Source: Oscillospiraceae bacterium (GTDB lineage Bacteria; Bacillota; Clostridia; Oscillospirales; Oscillospiraceae). Taken from it: DNA of 16,432 nucleotides. Position numbers and translations under genes: made by a program. The stretch's first letter is position 1. The number at the start of each line of letters is the position of its first letter. Below are positions 1 to 6,320 of this stretch, one piece after another. Below the pieces are notes generated by a model. The model searched no databases. It saw only the letters and a list, made by a program, of their open reading frames with translations, and had not been told where the DNA came from. Location: assembly GCA_016296235.1 (NCBI GenBank), contig JAEDJR010000021.1:1-16432 (forward strand), given 5' to 3'.

Positions 1-1380
1 ATGAAGCTCTGGTCCGGACGGTTCCAAAAGGAGACCGACGCCCTTGTCAATGATTTTAATTCCTCCATCAGTTTTGACCAGCGGATGTATCGCGAGGATA
101 TCCAGGGCTCGCTGGCCCATGCGAAGATGCTGGGGGATACGGGCGTCATCGCCCAGGCGGATACGGCGGCCATCACCCAGGGCCTGAAGGAGCTGCTGGC
201 GGATATCGAAGCCGGGAAGGTGGAGTTCTCCGCCGACAATGAAGACATTCACATGAATATCGAGACCCTTCTGACCCAACGCATCGGAGACGCCGGAAAA
301 CGGCTCCACACGGCCAGAAGCCGCAACGACCAGGTGGCGGTGGATCTGCGGCTGTATCTGCGGCGGGAGATCGGGGAGATCAAGGGCATGGTGCTGGATT
401 TGATCCAGGTGCTGCTGAAGCAGGCTGCGGCCCATCAGCAGACGGTCATGCCGGGCTATACCCACCTGCAGCGGGCACAGCCCATCACCTTCGCCCAGCA
501 TTTGCTGGCCTACGGCAGCATGCTCCAGCGGGATGTGACCCGGCTGGAGGACTGCCAGACCCGCATGAATTGGTGCCCCCTGGGCTCCGGCGCCCTGGCC
601 GGTACCACCTATCCCATTGACCGCTTTGAAACGGCGCAGCTGCTGGGCTTTGAAGGCCCCATGTCCAACAGCCTGGACGGCGTCTCGGATCGGGACTATG
701 TCATCGAGCTGCTGTCGGCCCTGTCCATCCTGATGATGCATCTGAGCCGCTTTGCCGAGGAGGTCATCCTCTGGTGCAGCTGGGAGTTCAAATTTATCGA
801 ACTGGACGACGCCTATTCCACAGGCTCTTCCATTATGCCCCAGAAGAAGAACCCCGATGTGGCGGAACTGGTTCGGGGCAAAACCGGCCGGGTCTACGGC
901 AGCCTGATGAGCCTGCTGACCACCATGAAGTCCCTGCCCCTGGCCTACAACAAGGATATGCAGGAGGACAAGGAGCCGGTCTTTGACGCGGTGGATACGG
1001 TGAAGCAGTGCGTGCCGGTCTTTGCCGCCATGCTGGACACCATGAAGGTGCTGCCGGAGAACATGCTGGCAGCGGCGAAGAAGGGCTTTATCAACGCCAC
1101 GGACTGCGCGGACTACCTGACCAAGAAGGGTGTGCCCTTCCGGGACGCCTATAAAGCCACAGGCCAGTTGGTGTATCTCTGCACCAGTCAGGGAAAGACG
1201 CTGGAGCAGCTGACATTGGAGGAATTCCGGAAGATTCACCCCGCCTTTGACGAGGGTGTCTACGCCGCCATCGACCTGCAGACCTGCGTCAGCCAGCGCC
1301 TGAGCTACGGCGGCCCCAGCGTACCGGAGACCACCCGGCAGATGGAAGCCCTGGCCGGATTTGTAACAGCGCACAAGTAA
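1..1380 (+). CDS. argH: argininosuccinate lyase
   Basis: Cytosolic enzyme that splits argininosuccinate into arginine and fumarate, the last step of arginine biosynthesis. The 459-residue product has the usual family length and looks complete, starting at the first base of the window, so its ribosome binding site and any upstream arg genes lie outside. It begins with the typical KLWSGRF motif. It carries HTARSRNDQ near residue 103, GYTHLQRAQP near 152, and the fumarase/aspartase superfamily signature GSSIMPQKKNPD at about 275-286, whose serine (second S, residue 277) lies in the mobile catalytic loop. All expected signature regions are intact. A terminator follows directly and is shared with the convergent gene. 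Family assignment is firm. Confidence 0.98.
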   Translation: MKLWSGRFQKETDALVNDFNSSISFDQRMYREDIQGSLAHAKMLGDTGVIAQADTAAITQGLKELLADIEAGKVEFSADNEDIHMNIETLLTQRIGDAGKRLHTARSRNDQVAVDLRLYLRREIGEIKGMVLDLIQVLLKQAAAHQQTVMPGYTHLQRAQPITFAQHLLAYGSMLQRDVTRLEDCQTRMNWCPLGSGALAGTTYPIDRFETAQLLGFEGPMSNSLDGVSDRDYVIELLSALSILMMHLSRFAEEVILWCSWEFKFIELDDAYSTGSSIMPQKKNPDVAELVRGKTGRVYGSLMSLLTTMKSLPLAYNKDMQEDKEPVFDAVDTVKQCVPVFAAMLDTMKVLPENMLAAAKKGFINATDCADYLTKKGVPFRDAYKATGQLVYLCTSQGKTLEQLTLEEFRKIHPAFDEGVYAAIDLQTCVSQRLSYGGPSVPETTRQMEALAGFVTAHK

Positions 1381-1415
1381 TGCCCTTCCGCTGATTGCGG
1401 GTCAGAAAAAAGCGT

Positions 1416-1440
1416 AAAAGCGCCCTGCGGGGGCGCTTTT
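1416..1440. terminator. bidirectional intrinsic terminator between argH and the minus-strand gene
   Basis: Arms AAAAGCGCCC (1416-1425) and GGGCGCTTTT (1431-1440) are exact complements around a 5-nt loop. The stem starts with an A-run and ends with a T-run, so it gives a U-tract in both directions. It sits 35 nt after the argH stop and 4 nt beyond the stop of the convergent gene. Confidence 0.9.
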
Positions 1441-1443
1441 GCG

Positions 1444-2112
1444 TTAGCCAAGGAAGTCGATGTCTGCCACACAGATGAAATAGAATCGGTTGTCGGTGCT
1501 GTTGGCCAGCACCAGAATGTTTCCGATCTGGCCGAGAATGACGCTGTTTGCGACAACCAGGGGGCCGGCAGCCACCGTGGAGGCCCGAACGGCGGCGGCG
1601 CTGGTCAGGGCATCGGCAACGGAACAGCAGTCCTGATGACGGTGGGGACGCAGCAGCTGGCCCAAAATCTGGCTGACGCTCTGGAAATTGTCCGCAGCGG
1701 TCTCCGTCGTATCGGCTGCCGCATCAAAAGCTACGGCGGTCAGCCGGCAAAGGGCGGCCTGGGTTACGGTGGCGTCCAGGGCGGTGGAGCCGGCGACAGG
1801 CGGATTAAGCGTGCCGGAGACCGTGATTGTCTCGCAGCTGTCGCTGCCGCAGACATACCGGCCGCTCAGATCAGACAGATTGTCTCCGGATGCCGTACCC
1901 GCCGGCGGCGCATCCAGGGCAGCGCCCAGCACATAGAAGCCGGAAACAAAGGCGAAGGCGTTGAAATCAATCAGGGAACGCAGCTGCGGGCAGCACAGCA
2001 GCTCCAGTGCCCGGCGGAAATCATCTCCGCAGGGGCAGCAGGGACGTGCCGGCGTCTGGCAATTCGCCTCACAGGGGCTGCGGCCGCCATTGGTGCAGAA
2101 GAAATTACTCAA
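1444..2112 (-). CDS. conserved Cys-rich hypothetical protein, possibly sporulation-related
   Basis: A 222-residue protein of no function I recognise. The N-terminal ~45 residues are cysteine-rich (CxxNGG, paired CC in RPCCPCGDDFRRALELLCC), followed by LRSLIDFNAFAFVSGFYVLG and a long Ala/Thr/Val/Gly-rich body with YVCGSDSC. It ends in NRFYFICVADIDFLG. There is no signal peptide and no clear membrane segment. The chosen start is TTG at 2112, because GGGGAG lies 9 nt upstream on the minus strand and no better ATG exists. It stops at 1444-1446, immediately beside a terminator that also serves argH. The cysteine pairs and the low-complexity body recall spore-coat or exosporium-type proteins, but that is only an analogy. 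A CATA-type -10 element upstream would fit a late sporulation sigma factor. Coding is supported by the RBS, the terminator and the non-random composition compared with the overlapping plus-strand frames. Confidence 0.75.
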   Translation of the reverse strand: MSNFFCTNGGRSPCEANCQTPARPCCPCGDDFRRALELLCCPQLRSLIDFNAFAFVSGFYVLGAALDAPPAGTASGDNLSDLSGRYVCGSDSCETITVSGTLNPPVAGSTALDATVTQAALCRLTAVAFDAAADTTETAADNFQSVSQILGQLLRPHRHQDCCSVADALTSAAAVRASTVAAGPLVVANSVILGQIGNILVLANSTDNRFYFICVADIDFLG

Positions 2113-2144
2113 TACAGATCACTCCCCGGAAAATGGTTCAACCA

Positions 2145-2173
2145 AGTCTATGCGGGAAAGGAGCGGCTTGTGC
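2145..2173 (-). promoter_or_regulatory. possible sigma-K/E-like promoter for the Cys-rich gene
   Basis: On the minus strand CATAGACT (plus positions 2145-2152) matches the CATAnnnT core of sigma-K/sigma-E -10 elements. A GCAC containing the AC of the sigma-K -35 lies 17 nt further upstream (2170-2173). It would give a leader of roughly 25-30 nt containing the GGGGAG site. The motif is short and degenerate, so this is a weak call. Confidence 0.3.
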
Positions 2174-2341
2174 ATGAACCACCGGCGAAAACAGGAAATT
2201 GGGTAAAACGACGATAGTAGCTAAATCAATTTATAAATATTGCCGAATATTTAGTGGTAATACAGAAGAGAATTCCACAAGATACGGTGTATTCATAATT
2301 TGTTCACATTTTGCCGTTACAATCACCGTGGAGGTGTTTGT

Positions 2342-3430
2342 ATGAAACACTGGATGGGCAGGGGATTGCTGCTGGCGGCACTGCTGGCGCTGCTGACAAT
2401 TCCCGCTTGGGCCTATGCGATTCCGACGGACTATTCCGAACTGAGCCTGGAGGATGCCGTGGCGGAATTTATGGAGGCCAATGGCCTGGATGAGAGCAAC
2501 TATTCCGTCTCCTACTGCAATACCGTGACCGGGGAAACCTATGCCTTCAACGATGCGGCGTTCATGACGGCGGGCAGCACCTATAAGCTGCCGCTGAACA
2601 TGTATTACTACGAGATGGAGCGGGAGGGGCTGATTGCGCCGGACGCTTACATCAGCCGGGCCGGTACCACCCTGGATCAGGCGCACTATCAGAGCCTGGT
2701 GCATTCCGATAATGACGTTTCCATCGGCATGCTCTATAATCTGGGAGAATTCCGGGACTATAAGAATCTCATGCGGAAGTATTTCACCATGGAGGATGAC
2801 GAGATCGATTACATCTACTATGTGGACAATTATTACTGTACCCGCATGATGATGGACGCTTTGACTTACTTATACGAATACCGGGCGGATTTTGAAGAGA
2901 TGATCGGCTACATGAAGCAGGCCCAGCCGGGAGAGTATTTCAAGGCCGGTGTGACGGACTATGAGGTGGCGCACAAGTACGGATTTTTTGAAGGAGCCGT
3001 CAGCGATGTGGGAATCATCTATGCGCCCCAGCCGTTCCTGCTGGCGGTGTATACCCAGGATGTGGAAATATCCGTTGTAAGCCAGACGGCGGCACTGTTC
3101 ACGGCCTATAATGTCTGGCAGAATCTCCCCGAAGAGGAAGACAACCAGTCCGTGGAACTGGAGGTGCAGCAGGTACCGAAGGAAGAACTGCCTCCGGCGG
3201 AAGCGGAAACGCCTCAGCCGGAACCGCTGCAGGAGGCGGCGCCGGAACCGGAAAACGAGCCTGCCCCGCAGGAGACAAGCAGTTTTGAATGGTGGATGGT
3301 TGCCGTAGCCCTGGGGGTGTTTCTCCTGGGCGGCGGCCTGGTTAAGCTGTTTGTCAGCCCGGCGCGTCTGGGGAAAAAATACGGGATAGCCGATGAAGCC
3401 GAAGAGACGGAAACCACGGGGACAAAGTAA
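2342..3430 (+). CDS. membrane-anchored serine hydrolase, class A beta-lactamase-like
   Basis: A 362-residue secreted protein. The start is ATG 2342, 7 nt after GGAGG and directly followed by a signal peptide (basic MKHWMGRG, then a Leu/Ala core ending near AWAYA, residue ~26). The catalytic domain (~30-260) has the three landmarks of the penicillin-recognising serine hydrolase fold: STYK with the nucleophile Ser79 and Lys82, SDN at 122-124, and KYG at 212-214 in place of the usual KTG/KSG. A Pro/Glu-rich linker (~268-312) is followed by a single transmembrane helix (WWMVAVALGVFLLGGGLVKLF) and a short acidic cytoplasmic tail, so the enzyme faces outward and is tethered by both ends or by the C-terminal helix. 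The family (PF13354-type) includes beta-lactamases and peptidoglycan-related hydrolases. The Thr/Ser-to-Tyr change and the anchor argue for a wall-related role rather than drug resistance. Substrate unknown. Confidence 0.82.
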   Translation: MKHWMGRGLLLAALLALLTIPAWAYAIPTDYSELSLEDAVAEFMEANGLDESNYSVSYCNTVTGETYAFNDAAFMTAGSTYKLPLNMYYYEMEREGLIAPDAYISRAGTTLDQAHYQSLVHSDNDVSIGMLYNLGEFRDYKNLMRKYFTMEDDEIDYIYYVDNYYCTRMMMDALTYLYEYRADFEEMIGYMKQAQPGEYFKAGVTDYEVAHKYGFFEGAVSDVGIIYAPQPFLLAVYTQDVEISVVSQTAALFTAYNVWQNLPEEEDNQSVELEVQQVPKEELPPAEAETPQPEPLQEAAPEPENEPAPQETSSFEWWMVAVALGVFLLGGGLVKLFVSPARLGKKYGIADEAEETETTGTK

Positions 3431-3467
3431 TGCAGAATGCAGAATGAAAAATAAGATTGTCGGCTTT

Positions 3468-3641
3468 GCGGGCGGCTGATAGCCGCCCCTACGGCCTTTT
3501 TCTCAGCAATGACACGCATTTTTTGTAGGGCACGACCACTGGGCGTGCCGCTTGCAGGCAGCTGCATCCTTTCGATAACTGCCAAACGGCGCGCCGGGTT
3601 GTCGCGCCCTACCCTGTCATAGAAAAACCGATCGTCAGAAT
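3468..3641 (-). repeat. dispersed palindromic repeat, copy 1 (with internal insertion)
   Basis: This matches 13601-13706 in the opposite orientation at both ends. Bases 3468-3514 equal the reverse complement of 13660-13706 with 2 mismatches in 47, including an exact 25-nt block. CGATCGTCAGAAT at 3629-3641 equals the reverse complement of 13601-13613. Between these blocks copy 1 holds an additional palindromic unit at 3525-3612 that copy 2 lacks. The preceding bases 3431-3446 carry a tandem TGCAGAA duplication. No gene is seen here. Confidence 0.8.
3525..3612. repeat. BIME-like double hairpin nested in repeat copy 1
   Basis: An 88-nt unit bounded by GTAGGG (3525-3530) and its complement CCCTAC (3607-3612). 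Inside each end is a hairpin: GGCACG...CGTGCC on the left and GGCGCG...CGCGCC on the right, facing each other. The same GTAGGG-plus-palindrome layout occurs in the 25-nt unit shared by 3468-3492 and 13682-13706, so all three look like members of one REP-type palindrome family. Confidence 0.65.
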
Positions 3642-3690
3642 GAAAAATTGTGGTGACTGCGCCCATGAAACCCATCGGCGCAGCCCGATG

Positions 3691-3730
3691 AAACGCAAAA
3701 GACCCGCCTTCCGGCGGGCCTTCTGCGTTT
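3691..3730. terminator. long hairpin, possible terminator
   Basis: Core stem CCCGCC/GGCGGG (3703-3708, 3713-3718) with a TTCC loop, extended by AAACGCA (3691-3697) pairing with TGCGTTT (3724-3730). It lies 260 nt after the serine hydrolase gene, with no gene reading into it from the other side, and the U-tract is poor, so termination is plausible but not certain. Confidence 0.5.
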
Positions 3731-3776
3731 GAGAGAGAAAGAGAGGAGAAAGAAAAGAGAGAGGAGAAAAAGAAAA
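3731..3776 (+). other. 46-nt uninterrupted purine tract
   Basis: Every base from 3731 to 3776 is A or G, in irregular GA repeats directly behind the hairpin ending at 3730. The complementary strand is pure pyrimidine. The role is unknown. Such tracts can form triplex or slipped structures and are prone to length change. Confidence 0.7.
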
Positions 3777-3784
3777 CTAACTCT

Positions 3785-3867
3785 ATGTTGAACAGGAGCG
3801 GTTTGCGTTTTGGGATTGCCTCCTGATGGTGTTATCTTACAGCATCGGCCGGGAAAAATGTTGAACA
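3785..3867. promoter_or_regulatory. pair of ATGTTGAACA boxes, possible operators
   Basis: ATGTTGAACA occurs at 3785-3794 and again at 3858-3867. The inner TGTTGAACA is a 4+1+4 palindrome. The copies are 73 bp apart, about seven helical turns, and lie 130-215 bp upstream of the kinase promoter. That suits a looping repressor but could be chance. Nothing else between 3777 and 3999 was recognised. Confidence 0.25.
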
Positions 3868-3999
3868 AGCAGTGACGAAAAATAAAACAATCTTTGAAAA
3901 AATTGTGAATAAAGGAAGAATTAGGGAGAAACTCCACACAATCCCGGGCATTGCGTCCGACGGCGGCCGTGCAGAATGGCAATATTTTGCGCTGCCGTC

Positions 4000-4028
4000 T
4001 TGCTATTTTTATGCAAATGTTCTATACT
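4000..4028 (+). promoter_or_regulatory. sigma-A promoter of the kinase-lacI operon
   Basis: -35 TTGCTA (4000-4005) and -10 TATACT (4023-4028) are separated by exactly 17 bp. Transcription would begin near 4035, giving a leader of about 27 nt that contains AAAGGAG before the kinase ATG. Confidence 0.75.
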
Positions 4029-4061
4029 CAGAACAAAGCGAACAACAAAGGAGACTGCTGT

Positions 4062-4952
4062 ATGAAAGTTTTGAACTTCGGATCCCTGAATATTGACCAT
4101 GTGTTCCAGGTGGCGGAGATCGTCCGGCCCGGTCAGACCATCGACTCCTTGGGGATCGAGCATTTTCCCGGCGGCAAGGGCATGAACCAGTCCGTAGCCA
4201 TTGCCAGAGCCGGCTGCCGGGTTTATCATGCCGGAAATATCGGCCCCGACGGGCAGGAGCTGCGGCAGCTGCTGGAGGAGGCCGGGGCGGACTGCACCTG
4301 GCTGCGCACGGTGGAGACCGGTACCGGCAGCACCTTTATCCAGGTGGATGCCAACGGTCAGAACTGCATCGTGCTCAACGGCGGCGCAAACCGTGCCAAT
4401 ACCCGGGAATATTGTGACGAGGTTCTGGCCCATTTTGATGCAGGCGACCTGATTCTGCTGCAGAATGAGATCAACTGCGTGGACTATCTCATGGAAAAGG
4501 CCCATGAAAAGGGCATGGTAGTGGCGCTGAATCCTTCTCCCATGAACGAAAAGGTGCTGGCCTGCGACCTGAGCCGGGTGTCTCTGTTCATTATGAACGA
4601 GGATGAGGGCATGTCCATCACCGGCAAACAGGAGCCGGAGGAGATTTTGGCGGCCATGGCGGAGAGGTTCCCGGAAGCACAGGTGATCCTGACCCTGGGC
4701 TCCAAGGGCTCCGTCTACCAGGGAGGAGGCAGGAGAATCAGCCAGAAGGCCTACCGGGTGAAAGCTGTGGATACCACCGCTGCCGGCGATACCTTCACGG
4801 GCTTCCTGCTGGCCGGCATGGCCCGGGGAGAGGACATGGCCGCCTGTCTGGATGACGGCGCCAGGGCTTCCGCCATCGCGGTCACCCGCATGGGCGCCAC
4901 CAGCTCCATTCCGACCCTGGCAGAGGTGCGGGCCGCGGAGCTGGGAGAATAA
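4062..4952 (+). CDS. rbsK: ribokinase-like PfkB family sugar kinase
   Basis: ATP-dependent cytosolic sugar kinase, 296 residues, close to ribokinase length. The start is ATG 4062, 8 nt after AAAGGAG. It shows the ribokinase pattern: GSLNIDH (5'-terminal sugar site, Asp12), GGKGMNQ at 37-43, a Glu in LLQNE matching the ribokinase sugar contact, NPSP, MNEDE, and the anion-hole/catalytic loop DTTAAGDTFTG at 237-247 with catalytic base Asp243. It is followed 20 nt later by the lacI-type gene and by a transporter and rhamnose-type isomerase, so it probably phosphorylates the imported sugar or its ketose form. The symbol reflects similarity to RbsK. The true substrate may be ribose, or a ketose such as psicose, ribulose or rhamnulose. 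Classical rhamnulokinase is an FGGY protein and this is not one. Confidence 0.9.
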   Translation: MKVLNFGSLNIDHVFQVAEIVRPGQTIDSLGIEHFPGGKGMNQSVAIARAGCRVYHAGNIGPDGQELRQLLEEAGADCTWLRTVETGTGSTFIQVDANGQNCIVLNGGANRANTREYCDEVLAHFDAGDLILLQNEINCVDYLMEKAHEKGMVVALNPSPMNEKVLACDLSRVSLFIMNEDEGMSITGKQEPEEILAAMAERFPEAQVILTLGSKGSVYQGGGRRISQKAYRVKAVDTTAAGDTFTGFLLAGMARGEDMAACLDDGARASAIAVTRMGATSSIPTLAEVRAAELGE

Positions 4953-4972
4953 GAGAAAAGGAAGAAAACGCC

Positions 4973-5995
4973 ATGGAGAAAATCCGCCGGAAAGCCGTCA
5001 CCATGGAAGATGTGGCCAGAGAGGCCGGCGTCTCCATTACGACGGTCTCCCATGTCATCAATCAGACGGCCAGCATTACCGGGGAAACCACCGACCGGGT
5101 GCAGCAGGCCATTGCCAGGCTGGGCTACCAGCCCAGGCCGTCGGCGGATCTCAACCGGGGGCAGCGGATCATCGGCGTGTTTACGCCGGAAATTTCCAAC
5201 GAGTTCTATGCCCGTTCGGTGCAGGCTGTGTTTCAGGCTGCCTGGGAGCGGGACTACGCCGTGATGGTGTGCTCCATGGAGCACCGCCACCAGGCGGAGA
5301 GCAGTTATATCCGCAGCCTGCTCCAGTCCGGCGTCAAGGGCCTGATTTTCTTCGGCGGCTCCATGGAAAACGACCAGCAGATCATCCGCGCAGCCAAGCG
5401 GGTGCCGGTGGTGCTGGGAGACCGGCGGATGCCCAACGTACCCATTGACAGTGTGGGAACGGACAACCAGGACGCCATGCGGCGTCTGGTGGGACGGCTG
5501 GCCAGGGCGGGCTATTCCCGCATCGGCTATGTCTCCGAGGATTTAATCATGAGCAACTGCACCGACCGCTATCAGGGCTTTCTCCAGGGAATGGCGGAAA
5601 ACGGCCTGCAGGTGGAGGAGCGCTGGATGTTCCTGCGGCCGGAGCTGCGGCTGAACAAGGCGGAGGGCGCCTACCGGTATTTCCTGCCGCTGGAGCGTTT
5701 CCGGCCTCTGCCGCAGATCTTTGTGTGCACCAGCGATCTGATCGCCATGGGGCTCATTGCGGCGCTGAAGGCCGGGGGACTCCATGTCCCGCGGGACGTG
5801 GGCGTGGTGGGCTTTGACGATATTTCCATCGCCGCCTTCTACGATCCGCCCCTGACCACCATTGCCCAGGATATGCGGCAGCTGGGCCGCAGCTGTTTCC
5901 AGGCCCTGCTGAACCGGATGGAGGACCGAAACCGGACCACACAGGATATTCTGGTCAAGGCCAAAATCGTTGTCCGGGATTCTGTGCGCCTGTAA
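4973..5995 (+). CDS. LacI family transcriptional regulator of the sugar locus
   Basis: A 340-residue DNA-binding regulator. ATG 4973 lies 8 nt after AGGAAG and 20 nt after the kinase stop, so the two genes are co-transcribed. The N-terminal helix-turn-helix (VTMEDVAREAGVSITTVSHVIN, ~9-30) and hinge (YQPRPSADLNRG, with the leucine that inserts in the operator minor groove) are intact. A periplasmic-binding-protein-like sensor domain follows (VGLDD-type motif VGVVGFDDISIAAFYDPPLTTIAQ near the C-terminus). It most likely senses the sugar or its phosphate and controls its own operon and the isomerase-transporter operon downstream. The inverted repeats at 6108-6303 and the boxes at 3785-3867 are candidate operators. 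The exact effector is unknown. Confidence 0.93.
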   Translation: MEKIRRKAVTMEDVAREAGVSITTVSHVINQTASITGETTDRVQQAIARLGYQPRPSADLNRGQRIIGVFTPEISNEFYARSVQAVFQAAWERDYAVMVCSMEHRHQAESSYIRSLLQSGVKGLIFFGGSMENDQQIIRAAKRVPVVLGDRRMPNVPIDSVGTDNQDAMRRLVGRLARAGYSRIGYVSEDLIMSNCTDRYQGFLQGMAENGLQVEERWMFLRPELRLNKAEGAYRYFLPLERFRPLPQIFVCTSDLIAMGLIAALKAGGLHVPRDVGVVGFDDISIAAFYDPPLTTIAQDMRQLGRSCFQALLNRMEDRNRTTQDILVKAKIVVRDSVRL

Positions 5996-6037
5996 AATTC
6001 ATGTCTAATTTTAATAAATTTTCATGGAAAGGGCTGC

Positions 6038-6051
6038 CCGGTAAAAACCGG
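6038..6051 (+). other. small hairpin after lacI-type gene, weak terminator at best
   Basis: CCGGT (6038-6042) and ACCGG (6047-6051) pair over an A4 loop, with no U-tract behind. It lies 43 nt after the regulator's stop. Read-through into the isomerase gene is therefore possible. Confidence 0.35.
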
Positions 6052-6107
6052 CGGGATCCCAATGCGCTTTGGCAATGTGCAACGGAGAGCGAAACAGGAG
6101 ATTTCTG

Positions 6108-6132
6108 AATTTGTTAAAAATATGCACAAATT
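6108..6132. promoter_or_regulatory. interrupted dyad AATTTGT-11-ACAAATT
   Basis: Exact 7-bp arms 11 bp apart in the AT-rich leader between regulator and isomerase gene, about 100 bp upstream of the -35 element. It is a possible regulator or activator binding site. Confidence 0.35.
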
Positions 6133-6173
6133 TGAAACTGCCAAACTAAACATATTGACGGGGAAAAACGGGA

Positions 6174-6189
6174 TGAAATCCTGATTTCA
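6174..6189. promoter_or_regulatory. perfect 16-bp palindrome, candidate operator
   Basis: TGAAATCCTGATTTCA has perfect 7-bp arms around a CT centre. Its size fits a LacI-family operator, but it lacks the central CG typical of that family and lies 41 bp upstream of the -35 at 6230, a position more usual for activation or looping. Confidence 0.4.
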
Positions 6190-6229
6190 ATTAAAATTAA
6201 TGAAAATTAGGAGAAGCAAGGGAAACGAA

Positions 6230-6258
6230 TTGAAAAATTCGGGCACAGATGCTATGAT
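6230..6258 (+). promoter_or_regulatory. sigma-A promoter of the isomerase-transporter operon
   Basis: -35 TTGAAA (6230-6235) and -10 TATGAT (6253-6258) with a 17-bp spacer. Transcription would start near 6265, leaving a leader of about 55 nt before the start codon. Confidence 0.8.
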
Positions 6259-6303
6259 TTGGAAAAAGGCAGCTTTCTTGGAGCATTTGCCCAAGCATCT
6301 GTG
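6244..6303. promoter_or_regulatory. 10-bp inverted repeat bridging -10 and ribosome binding site
   Basis: CACAGATGCT (6244-6253) and AGCATCTGTG (6294-6303) are exact reverse complements, 40 nt apart. The left arm overlaps the first base of the -10 and the right arm abuts the AAAAAGGAG ribosome binding site. If bound as DNA it could be a two-site operator. If an upstream transcript (from lacI read-through) includes both arms it could fold next to the RBS. Confidence 0.5.
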
Positions 6304-6320
6304 AAAAAGGAGTGTTCGAT

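Noticed and set aside
1636..2217. 193-codon plus-strand frame overlapping the Cys-rich gene
   Set aside because: The product is Arg/Gly/Ala-rich without motifs and has no RBS. The minus frame has an RBS, a terminator and a structured sequence.
3431..3730. CRISPR-like array in the repeat-rich gap
   Set aside because: The palindromes differ in sequence and spacing and face opposite ways. There are no regular direct repeats with unique spacers and no cas genes.
3872..4096. 74-codon frame running into the kinase gene
   Set aside because: It contains the kinase promoter and its RBS, lacks its own RBS and has no recognisable content.
6155..6183. TTGACG as -35 of an additional upstream isomerase promoter
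   Set aside because: No acceptable -10 is found 16-18 bp downstream (the sequence there is ATCCTG). The TTGAAA/TATGAT pair is much better.
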